A stretch of DNA of 64,000 bases. Source: an uncultured Winogradskyella sp. Its GTDB lineage: Bacteria > Bacteroidota > Bacteroidia > Flavobacteriales > Flavobacteriaceae. The stretch is from NCBI RefSeq assembly GCF_937958655.1, contig NZ_CALGNH010000014.1, positions 1 through 64,000 on the forward strand. The letters are read 5' to 3'. Of this stretch, positions 43,027 to 49,507 are shown one piece after another; the stretch's first letter is position 1, and every line of letters starts with the position of its first letter. The notes below the pieces were generated by a model. That model was not told the DNA's origin and searched no databases. It saw only the letters and a list, made by a program, of their open reading frames with translations. Both the position numbers and the translations under genes were made by a program.

Positions 43027-43131
43027 GAATGAAAAGTATATGACTTTTCCTTAACAAGTACACTGTTTTTTTAAAATAATAGACCATACTAAACTTAACT
43101 ATTGTGGCTTAATTAAATTAAAAAACAAAAA

Positions 43132-43302
43132 ATGAAAAAGTTATCCGGAATAATACTGGCACTAGCGTTAATTGCTTTGTCGATTGACCAACTCATATCA
43201 TTAGATTTTGAATCTAACAAAGTTAGTGTTGCAATTAATAGTATAGCACTCATATTCTTTTTGGGACTAATTATATACTATCTGTTTTCAAAGAAAAAAT
43301 AA
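43132..43302 (+). CDS. Very small two-helix membrane protein
   Basis: A 56-residue frame, MKKLSGIILALALIALSIDQ at the start and FFLGLIIYYLFSKKK at the end, with two hydrophobic segments. It lies in the 42979-43348 gap behind an A-rich leader (AAAAAACAAAAA). It resembles the membrane protein at 42796 in size and layout but not in sequence. Coding status is likely because of its clean start, two helices and basic tail. Confidence 0.55.
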   Translation: MKKLSGIILALALIALSIDQLISLDFESNKVSVAINSIALIFFLGLIIYYLFSKKK

Positions 43303-43348
43303 GTCAAAACTAAAAATTTGAACAAATCTTTTTAAAAATAATTATCAA

Positions 43349-43780
43349 ATGAAAAATCTAATATACATAATAACACTCTGTTTGCCAATGCTAATCATTG
43401 GCCAAAACGAAATACAGACAGAAGTCAACTTTAATGGGCATCATTGCCGAGGTACAAATGGTCTCTGTACCATAGGCTCTGGAGATATGGCTAAAAACAA
43501 TGTTAATTCCACATTGGTCTATGATGCCAAAAAAGGCCTTTTGTTAACTATTAAAATGGACAATCTCACCGATGAAGAACTGTCCAAAGCATTCGGAAAG
43601 GTTGTAAATAGAAAGAACAATAACGAGGAACTACAGTTAATCGTAGAGGGGGATTTTGAGCTAGACCAAAATCTATTAAAAACACTTAAAGTACCTAAAA
43701 AAAGAATAACTATCAAGGCAGGAAATTATCCTGTCAACAGAAAAGATAATATCGCAACGGTGCTTTTTAGTGTAGACTAA
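43349..43780 (+). CDS. Small secreted protein, unknown
   Basis: 143 residues with signal peptide (LIYIITLCLPMLIIGQ). The mature part contains NGHHCRGTNGLCTIGSGDM with two cysteines, then alternating beta-type strands (STLVYDAKKGLLLTIKMDNL, EELQLIVEGDFEL). No family is recognised. The C-x6-C loop near the mature N-terminus may be disulfide-bonded. It is 25 bp before the next gene and probably in one operon with it. Confidence 0.65.
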   Translation: MKNLIYIITLCLPMLIIGQNEIQTEVNFNGHHCRGTNGLCTIGSGDMAKNNVNSTLVYDAKKGLLLTIKMDNLTDEELSKAFGKVVNRKNNNEELQLIVEGDFELDQNLLKTLKVPKKRITIKAGNYPVNRKDNIATVLFSVD

Positions 43781-43804
43781 ATTTTAAAAATTAAAAAAGC
43801 AAAG

Positions 43805-44839
43805 ATGAAAACTATAATAAAATATACCATTGTAATAGTCGCTATTGCCATGTGTAATTTTGGTTTTTCGTCTACAAAAGAAGAAAAACCAATAGAACGC
43901 ATCATAGAGGAACTCATAAGCGAAATCAAGTTGGCAAAGATAGAATACGATAAGCTGTATTACGGCCTCTATGCAGAACTCAACGCTACTAGCCATGCTA
44001 TAAGCAAAGCAGTTTCAGATAAGGATAAGTTAGACCTGTTGGTGTCCAAACACCAATTAGAGGCGGAATTGGAGCTGGTAAAAATGGATGAAGCGGCTGA
44101 GATTAGTAAAATCCGATATTTAAAAGGCTTACAGATTATTAAAATTTTATATGAAAAGACCTTGTCTTTGGATCACCATTTTGCCTCTGTGGCCACCTTT
44201 AATGAGATTAACAACTTAAGTAACCCTAATCAATATCCAGAGTTCATCAAGCTAAAGGAAAATTTAAGTGCTTCTGGTAACAAGAAAACAGGGTTTAGTT
44301 TGTCTTCCATATTGGGTGATAACATCTATACCTCAGTGGTACACTCTTTTGTGTCCTTGTTTAATAATGAGGATAAGTCCAAGAAAGAAAAAGAGGAGAA
44401 CCTGGAAGATGTAGAGTGTATTTTAGACTTTACCTTGCGTATGCATAACGACCTTAATACGATTTATTTTGAGACCGCTTTTTTACAAAAAAGCAATGAT
44501 AATATCATGGCAGAGTTGCAACAATTGTTCGTGGATTTTACAAAGCCCATAAAGTACAACACGGCTTTAAGCGACTGTCGTAATACTGATGATTGGGATA
44601 GGGTTAGGGAAAACCTTAATGGTTATTTAGACCAAATGGATAAAGCCTCAAGAGATGATGATATGCGCTACAAAGCGCATAAAATGCGTATCAATTTAGA
44701 GTTTCCCATAGACCGATTGTTGCAATTTATTACACAATACAACACCTTTAAAGACCAAGGATCCAAATTTTACGAGAAGTTCGGTATTATGTTAAGCAGT
44801 TACGAAAATGAAAAACAATGTGCCACAAAATACCTTTAG
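43805..44839 (+). CDS. Exported helical protein, unknown, C-terminus frameshifted
   Basis: 344 residues with signal peptide (IVIVAIAMCNFGFSS), otherwise highly charged and helical with coiled-coil character (IERIIEELISEIKLAKIEYD, HQLEAELELVKMDEAAEISK). No family is recognised. The frame stops at 44837-44839, but coding character resumes at once in another frame for 43 residues (see next entry), so the protein seen is probably cut short by a one-base deletion around 44833-44838. Codon use is less AT-rich than that of the flanking island genes. Confidence 0.7.
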   Translation: MKTIIKYTIVIVAIAMCNFGFSSTKEEKPIERIIEELISEIKLAKIEYDKLYYGLYAELNATSHAISKAVSDKDKLDLLVSKHQLEAELELVKMDEAAEISKIRYLKGLQIIKILYEKTLSLDHHFASVATFNEINNLSNPNQYPEFIKLKENLSASGNKKTGFSLSSILGDNIYTSVVHSFVSLFNNEDKSKKEKEENLEDVECILDFTLRMHNDLNTIYFETAFLQKSNDNIMAELQQLFVDFTKPIKYNTALSDCRNTDDWDRVRENLNGYLDQMDKASRDDDMRYKAHKMRINLEFPIDRLLQFITQYNTFKDQGSKFYEKFGIMLSSYENEKQCATKYL

Positions 44840-44964
44840 AGTATGGTAAACTAAAGGAAAGTGTCAATATCGCTATTGAAAAGTTTAATACAGCTTATAA
44901 ACCTGTAGAGATTAATGGTAGTAAAATGAAGGAGATCCTTTACGGAATTAACGAGTACAATTAA
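44833..44964 (+). pseudogene. Out-of-frame C-terminal remnant of the 43805 gene
   Basis: From 44833 the alternative frame reads PLEYGKLKESVNIAIEKFNT and continues to GINEYN with stop TAA at 44962-44964: 43 residues, charged and helical like the upstream protein, with no start codon at its beginning. The TAA is followed by a purine-rich AAAAGGAAGAGAAG and the next gene's TTG. This fits the original end of the 43805 gene displaced by a -1 frameshift. Confidence 0.65.
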
Positions 44965-44976
44965 AAGGAAGAGAAG

Positions 44977-45372
44977 TTGAATTTAAACACCCTTATATCA
45001 CCTGATTTAAAAACTTTAAATGTCACTGTACCAAAATTAGAAGGTACAGTGGCACTTAATTTGTTTTTGATTAAGTATGGTTTAGATTTTAATCGCTTAC
45101 TTTTTTTTAAGGATATAAAAAGTTATATAGAATCTTATAACAATGGGATGATTGCGCTACCCAATGCATATTTTTTTGATGAATACGGCAATGAGTTAGC
45201 GCTAAACCAAGAAGCAATGTTGAATGAAGATGATGCCTTTGCTTTTAAGTTGGCACGATTAATAGAAGATGCCAAGGCATATAATGTTAACATAGAATTT
45301 TACTTGCTTAATTGCGATATGTTAAGACATTGGGATTATAGTGAGTATAAAATGAAATCAGAAAAAAAATGA
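44977..45372 (+). CDS. Hypothetical cytoplasmic protein
   Basis: 131 residues beginning at TTG 44977 behind a purine-rich AAGGAAGAGAAG; no ATG is available before residue 50. The sequence (LFLIKYGLDFNRLLFFKDIK, LPNAYFFDEYGNELALNQEA, EFYLLNCDMLRHWDYSEYKM) has no signal peptide and no known motif. Its stop overlaps the next ATG (ATGA), so it is coupled to the membrane protein downstream. A start codon this weak next to a coupled membrane gene may keep synthesis low. Confidence 0.6.
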   Translation: MNLNTLISPDLKTLNVTVPKLEGTVALNLFLIKYGLDFNRLLFFKDIKSYIESYNNGMIALPNAYFFDEYGNELALNQEAMLNEDDAFAFKLARLIEDAKAYNVNIEFYLLNCDMLRHWDYSEYKMKSEKK

Positions 45373-45551
45373 ATAATAAAGGAAGATTAATATTTGTGAT
45401 TGTGGTTGTAATAGTCACTTTACTTTTAAAGCACGGATTTCATATTTCAGAAATCACAATCAAAGATGTAGTGTTTACAATCCTTGGTGCTATTATAGCA
45501 GTTTTAATAATCGGTTTTTTGCAGCGAAACAAGAGCAAGCATCAAGCTTAA
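45369..45551 (+). CDS. Small two-helix membrane protein
   Basis: 60 residues: two hydrophobic helices (LIFVIVVVIVTLLL and VVFTILGAIIAVLIIGFL) and a basic end (QRNKSKHQA). The ATG overlaps the previous stop. Third of the four small two-helix proteins in this island. No family is recognised. Confidence 0.65.
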   Translation: MNNKGRLIFVIVVVIVTLLLKHGFHISEITIKDVVFTILGAIIAVLIIGFLQRNKSKHQA

Positions 45552-45580
45552 GAGTGTAAGCATAATTGAAAAATATAAAA

Positions 45581-45814
45581 ATGAAAAAATCTTTAAATTT
45601 AATCCCGTTTATTTTAATAGCATTATTCTATCTATTTGTTCGAGAAAACGAAGGTTTGTCATTTTTAGTCAAAATGGTTGTTCTAGCTGCAATAATTTTA
45701 GTGTCGTCCTATATGTTTTGGCAGAAGATGAAAAATCAAAGAATAGATAAAAATAGAATTGGATTACTGCTGCTCTTTATTATAATTGCGGTTGGGAGTT
45801 ATTGTATTCAATAA
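45581..45814 (+). CDS. Small membrane protein
   Basis: 77 residues from ATG 45581 with three hydrophobic segments (LNLIPFILIALFYLFV, LVKMVVLAAIILVSSYMF, IGLLLLFIIIAVGSYCI). A TTG at 45566 is in frame but the ATG has the better context. Last gene of the island; convergent with engB. No family is recognised. Confidence 0.6.
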   Translation: MKKSLNLIPFILIALFYLFVRENEGLSFLVKMVVLAAIILVSSYMFWQKMKNQRIDKNRIGLLLLFIIIAVGSYCIQ

Positions 45815-45854
45815 ATTATATTGACTGAAAATTTGAGACAATGGAAATTAGAAA

Positions 45855-46469
45855 CTACTGCTTCCTTAACTGTTCAATTTCTTCATTAGTAGCTTCAATG
45901 AAATCTAATACATCATCTTGACCAATCTTCTTGCTAGAAGAGGTGATAAAATAAGGTGGTAACTCTTCCCATGTTTCTAATAATACCTTGCAATAGTCAT
46001 TTACATGCTTATCTGTAGCGTTTGACTTTAACTTGTCAGCTTTAGTAAATATGATGCCAAACGGAATGCCACTTTCACCTAAATACTTCATAAATTCTAA
46101 GTCAATAGGTTGAGGTTTGTGTCTTATGTCTACCAAAACAAATGCTGAAACTAATTGTTGACGCTGTTCAAAATAGTTGGTAATAAACTTTTGAAATTTC
46201 TTTTTAGAGGTTTTTGAAACGCGAGCATACCCATAGCCAGGTAAATCTACCAAAAACCAATTGTCATTGATTATAAAATGATTAATCAACTGCGTTTTAC
46301 CAGGTCTTCCAGAGGTTTTAGCAAGACTTTTACGATCGGTAAGCATATTGATAAGTGAAGACTTGCCAACATTACTTCTCCCAATAAAAGCATATTCTGG
46401 TATGGTATTCTTAGGGCATTTTGCCACTTCAGAATTACTCATTACAAATTCAGCAGACTTTATTTTCAT
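45855..46469 (-). CDS. yihA: Ribosome biogenesis GTP-binding protein EngB/YihA
   Basis: A 204-residue GTPase with G1 GRSNVGKSS, G3 DLPGYG and G4 TKAD, and the family start MKIKSAEFVMSNSEVAKCP. It acts in 50S subunit assembly. An in-frame ATG at 46499 would add ten residues, but those are encoded by a palindromic repeat and are not part of the family, so 46469 is chosen. It lies downstream of the hydrolase gene on the same strand, an arrangement usual next to mraZ in flavobacteria. Confidence 0.93.
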   Translation of the reverse strand: MKIKSAEFVMSNSEVAKCPKNTIPEYAFIGRSNVGKSSLINMLTDRKSLAKTSGRPGKTQLINHFIINDNWFLVDLPGYGYARVSKTSKKKFQKFITNYFEQRQQLVSAFVLVDIRHKPQPIDLEFMKYLGESGIPFGIIFTKADKLKSNATDKHVNDYCKVLLETWEELPPYFITSSSKKIGQDDVLDFIEATNEEIEQLRKQ

Positions 46470-46473
46470 CTTC

Positions 46474-46499
46474 AGTTCCCGTGAAAAAGGGAATCTCAT
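46474..46499 (-). repeat. GAGATTCC-hairpin repeat (second copy near 49151)
   Basis: On the minus strand: ATGAGATTCCC, an 8-nt loop, GGGAACT. The arms TTCCC/GGGAA pair. The same ATGAGATTCC...GGAA-T skeleton is found at 49151-49176 upstream of ftsL. Both copies sit directly before a start codon. Confidence 0.7.
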
Positions 46500-46520
46500 T
46501 TTAATTAAACTTAAGTGTTA

Positions 46521-46550
46521 TGCTTTGCGTCTTAGCGCCTTTGCGAGACT
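46521..46550 (-). repeat. Intergenic CTCGCAAAGGCGC-type repeat
   Basis: On the minus strand AGTCTCGCAAAGGCGCTAAG followed by ACGCAAAGCA. It has the internal period of CGCAAAG-like words seen in widespread intergenic repeats of Bacteroidota. It fills the gap between the hydrolase stop and engB. Confidence 0.6.
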
Positions 46551-46558
46551 TTTATATT

Positions 46559-47323
46559 CTAAAACCCTCTTTTTTCAAGCCAGCCATTCAAAATCTTATT
46601 AAATTCTTCAGGATGTTCCATCATAGCAGCATGGCCACATTTGTCTATCCAAAACAAATCAGAATCAGGTAGCAATTTATTAAATTCGTCTGCAACCTCA
46701 GGTGGTGTTACAGTATCATTTTTTCCCCAAATAATGCATGTTGGTGTTTGCATTTTGGGTAAGTCCTTGGACATGTTATGTCGTATGGCACTTTTAGCAA
46801 TGGCTAGTGTTTTAATAAGTTTGTTTCTGTCGTTTACAGTTTCGTATACCTCGTCAACAATGGCTTTGGTTGCTACAGCTGGGTCATAAAACACGTCTTG
46901 TGCTTTTTTCTTTATCACCTCATAATCACTACGTTTAGTGTAGCCACCACCCATAGCGCTTTCGTAGAGGCCAGAGCTTCCGGTAATAACTAATCCTTTT
47001 ACTTTTTCTGGGTAGAGTTTTGTGTGGTATAAACCGATATGGCCTCCTAGAGAATTACCTAAAAGTATAACCTCGTTAAAACCTTTATAGTCTATAAAAT
47101 CTCGAAGATAATTCGCAAAATTTTTAACATTGGTTTTTAAAAGTGACATGGAATAAATAGGTAATTCAGGAATCACAACTTTATAGCCGTTAGAACCGAA
47201 AAAATCGGTTACTGCTTCAAAATTACTTAATCCACCCATTAAACCATGAAGCACAATTATTGGTGTACCTTCACCTACTTCAATATACCTATAATCCTTT
47301 TCTTTTTTTAAAAGGTGTGCCAT
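46559..47323 (-). CDS. Alpha/beta hydrolase
   Basis: A 254-residue alpha/beta-hydrolase fold enzyme. The nucleophile elbow is Ser91 (LLGNSLGGHIG), the oxyanion region is IIVLHGLMGG, the acid Asp is in IIWGKNDTVTPPE and the His is in IDKCGHAAMMEHP. It resembles small esterases/MhpC-like hydrolases. Substrate unknown. Divergent from mraZ, upstream of engB. Confidence 0.88.
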   Translation of the reverse strand: MAHLLKKEKDYRYIEVGEGTPIIVLHGLMGGLSNFEAVTDFFGSNGYKVVIPELPIYSMSLLKTNVKNFANYLRDFIDYKGFNEVILLGNSLGGHIGLYHTKLYPEKVKGLVITGSSGLYESAMGGGYTKRSDYEVIKKKAQDVFYDPAVATKAIVDEVYETVNDRNKLIKTLAIAKSAIRHNMSKDLPKMQTPTCIIWGKNDTVTPPEVADEFNKLLPDSDLFWIDKCGHAAMMEHPEEFNKILNGWLEKRGF

Positions 47324-47596
47324 CTATAACGTTAGTGGTTTGTGTTAAAAACAAAAGTACATGATTTTTTTCATTTATAATTTTTTAAAATAAATGAAAT
47401 AAAAACATGAACTAGCCTAGTGGTTACTGAGGTAAAATTAAATTTTGTAGACTTTATAGCAAAATTTATTTGTTATGGAAGACATATAGTTAAATCCTTT
47501 AGAATATAAATAAATCACTCAGTTTTCAATTTTTTTTTAAGATTTCTTTTTAGTACGCTGCTGTTAATATCTACCACGCCACTCATATGGCTTTAA

Positions 47597-47619
47597 TAAG
47601 CCTCTTTGTGAGGTTTTTT
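47597..47619 (+). terminator. Terminator-like hairpin in the mraZ leader region
   Basis: AAGCCTC and GAGGTTT pair (7 bp with one G-U) around a 5-nt loop, followed by T6 on the plus strand. No plus-strand gene precedes it between 45814 and here, so it ends either a short unannotated RNA or acts as an attenuator before the mraZ promoter. The rest of the 47324-47735 gap shows no coding signal. Confidence 0.5.
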
Positions 47620-47659
47620 AGGTGAGAAAAACTAAACTATTTAAAACTTATCAACAAAA

Positions 47660-47685
47660 GTGGGAGTAAGTGGTAATATGTGGTA
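47660..47685 (+). promoter_or_regulatory. mraZ: MraZ-binding box (three GTGG direct repeats)
   Basis: GTGGGA at 47660, GTGGTA at 47670 and GTGGTA at 47680: three direct repeats with an exact 10-bp period, 50-76 bp upstream of the mraZ start. MraZ is known to bind GTGGG-type direct repeats in its own promoter, so this is its autoregulatory operator for the whole cluster. Confidence 0.75.
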
Positions 47686-47735
47686 TTTTTTTCAATATAT
47701 TTGAATCTAAATCGTTTAAATCGTTAGTTAAAAGG

Positions 47736-48203
47736 TTGAATTCATTTATAGGAACATACGAGTGTAGAGCAGATGCTAAAGGAAGATTAATGATTCCGGC
47801 TGCTTTAAAGAAGCAACTCTCCGCAGCTTTGCAAGATGGCTTTGTGCTAAAGCGTGCAGTGTTTCAGCCGTGTTTAGAACTCTATCCTATGGCAGAATGG
47901 AATACACTTATGGCTAAGGTTAATAAACTCAATCGCTTTAAGAAAAAGAACAATGATTTTATAAGACGATTCACAGCAGGTGTTAAAGTTGTAGAGGTTG
48001 ATAGTGCAGGTCGCTTATTAATTCCAAAGGATTTAATTGGGTTTTCAGGCATTGTAAAGGAAGTGGTCTTAGCGTCTGCGGTTACTATTATTGAAATTTG
48101 GGATAAGGCTAAGTATGAGCAAGCCATAGATGATGCCGCTTCTGATTTTGCAGACTTAGCGGAAGAGGTAATGGGACAAGATGATGACGATGGACTATCA
48201 TAA
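47736..48203 (+). CDS. mraZ: Division/cell wall cluster transcriptional repressor MraZ
   Basis: 155 residues with the two SpoVT/AbrB-like halves: SFIGTYECRADAKGRLMIPA and VVEVDSAGRLLIPKDL. The start is TTG at 47736, immediately after AAAGG; the family starts at this point (xxFxGxYE), and starting at GTG 47670 would place coding sequence inside the MraZ box. It represses the downstream cluster by binding the direct repeats at 47660-47685. Its stop overlaps rsmH. Confidence 0.9.
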   Translation: MNSFIGTYECRADAKGRLMIPAALKKQLSAALQDGFVLKRAVFQPCLELYPMAEWNTLMAKVNKLNRFKKKNNDFIRRFTAGVKVVEVDSAGRLLIPKDLIGFSGIVKEVVLASAVTIIEIWDKAKYEQAIDDAASDFADLAEEVMGQDDDDGLS

Positions 48204-49086
48204 TGCAGTTTTACTTAAAGAAACGGTAGAAGGTTTAAATATAAAACCAGATGGTGTGTATGTGGATGTCACTTTTGGTGGAGGGGGTCACAGTAAGGCC
48301 ATTCTATCTAAACTTGGTGCGGACGGAAAATTATTTGCTTTTGACCAAGATAAAGATGCATTAGCAAACACAATTGAAGACGATAGGTTTGTTCTCATTA
48401 ATGAGAATTTTAGGTATATAAAAAGGTTCTTAAGATTTTATGGAGTAAAAGCGGTTGATGGTGTGTTGGCAGATTTTGGAGTGTCTTCTCACCAATTTGA
48501 TGTTGCTGAGCGCGGGTTTTCTACACGGTTTGAGGCACGATTAGATATGCGGATGAATCAAGACAACAAGTTGTCGGCTTACGAGGTTATTAATGATTAT
48601 GAGGAGGAGCAACTGCGGACAGTTTTATTGCAATATGGTGAGTTAAGGCAAGCACCGGCTATGGCAAGAGTTATTGTTTCTGAACGTAAAATTGCACCAA
48701 TTGAAACCAGCGAACAGTTAAAGATTGTACTTAATAAATTTCTAAATCATAGAAAAGAAAACAAGGTATTGGCGCAAATTTATCAAGCTATAAGGATAGA
48801 GGTAAACCAAGAGATTGAAGTGCTAAAAGAATTACTGTTGCAAATGCCCGAAATACTAAAACCAAAAGGAAGGTTAAGTTTTATATCCTACCACTCTTTA
48901 GAAGATAGGTTGGTAAAACGTTTTATTAGAAATGGTTTGTTTGAGGGTGAGCCAGAGCGCGACGTCTTTGGAAATTTTGAAGTACCGTTAAAGAAAGTAG
49001 GTGGTCTTGTAGTGCCATCCAAAGAAGAGATAAAATTGAATAATAGAGCACGGAGTGCAAAGCTTCGTATTGCTGAGAAGATATAA
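48190..49086 (+). CDS. rsmH: 16S rRNA (cytosine-1402-N4)-methyltransferase RsmH
   Basis: A 298-residue SAM methyltransferase: YHNAVLLKETVEGLNIKP, the SAM loop VDVTFGGGGHSKAIL, DGVLADFGVSSHQFDVAERG, GRLSFISYHSLEDRLVKRF and the end NNRARSAKLRIAEK. ATG 48190 matches the family start (MxYHNPVLL); two other in-frame ATGs lie 6 and 9 bp upstream. It overlaps the end of mraZ by 14 bp, which suggests coupled translation. Confidence 0.94.
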   Translation: MDYHNAVLLKETVEGLNIKPDGVYVDVTFGGGGHSKAILSKLGADGKLFAFDQDKDALANTIEDDRFVLINENFRYIKRFLRFYGVKAVDGVLADFGVSSHQFDVAERGFSTRFEARLDMRMNQDNKLSAYEVINDYEEEQLRTVLLQYGELRQAPAMARVIVSERKIAPIETSEQLKIVLNKFLNHRKENKVLAQIYQAIRIEVNQEIEVLKELLLQMPEILKPKGRLSFISYHSLEDRLVKRFIRNGLFEGEPERDVFGNFEVPLKKVGGLVVPSKEEIKLNNRARSAKLRIAEKI

Positions 49087-49091
49087 ACGGT

Positions 49092-49121
49092 ACTGTCATG
49101 CTGAGCGCAGTCGAAGCATCT
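49092..49121 (-). repeat. Intergenic palindromic repeat, CATGCTGAGCGCAGTCG type
   Basis: ACTGTCATGCTGAGCGCAGT followed by CGAAGCATCT. The ATGCT/AGCAT ends pair. This word is a widely dispersed intergenic repeat in Bacteroidota genomes (from memory). It sits in the rsmH-ftsL gap beside a second, different palindromic repeat. Confidence 0.7.
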
Positions 49122-49150
49122 AAGTTTTTAGAATTAAGTAAAATAAATTA

Positions 49151-49176
49151 AATGAGATTCCTGCCTACGCAGGAAG
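49151..49176 (+). repeat. GAGATTCC-hairpin repeat upstream of ftsL
   Basis: AATGAGATTCC then TTCCTGC-CTAC-GCAGGAA, a perfect 7-bp hairpin at 49158-49175, ending 5 bp before the ftsL ATG. It has the same skeleton as the copy before engB (46474-46499). Confidence 0.75.
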
Positions 49177-49180
49177 TAGC

Positions 49181-49504
49181 ATGAAAAAAAACATCTACAG
49201 CATATTACGTGGAAAGTTCCTAATCAGTGATGATTCGTTTAAAAACTGGCGCATCATCATTTTTATTTCATTTCTGGCAATAGTAATGATAGCGAGTTCG
49301 CATAGTGCGGATAAGAAAGTGCATCAGATTGCAAAATTAACCAATGAGGTAAAAGAGTTGCGTTCGGCATTTGTAGATGGGCGTTCAAAATTAATGCAGC
49401 TCAAAAAAGAATCCTATATGGAAGTGGTAATGAAAGAAAAAAACATCAGCATTTCATTAAATCCACCAACAAAAATTAGAGTTAAATCATCCAAAGAAGA
49501 TTAA
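49181..49504 (+). CDS. ftsL: FtsL-like cell division protein
   Basis: A 107-residue bitopic protein with one membrane helix (IIIFISFLAIVMIASSHSA) followed by a leucine-zipper-like heptad region (HQIAKLTNEVKELRSAFVDG, RSKLMQLKKES). Size, topology and position between rsmH and ftsI identify it as FtsL (Bacteroidota FtsL-like family). It recruits FtsQ/FtsB-type partners to the septum. The start lies directly after a palindromic repeat. Confidence 0.88.
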   Translation: MKKNIYSILRGKFLISDDSFKNWRIIIFISFLAIVMIASSHSADKKVHQIAKLTNEVKELRSAFVDGRSKLMQLKKESYMEVVMKEKNISISLNPPTKIRVKSSKED

Positions 49505-49507
49505 ACT

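Noticed and set aside
47670-47735. N-terminal extension of MraZ from GTG 47670
   Set aside because: It would overlap the GTGG direct-repeat operator and adds residues absent from the MraZ family; TTG 47736 fits the family start.
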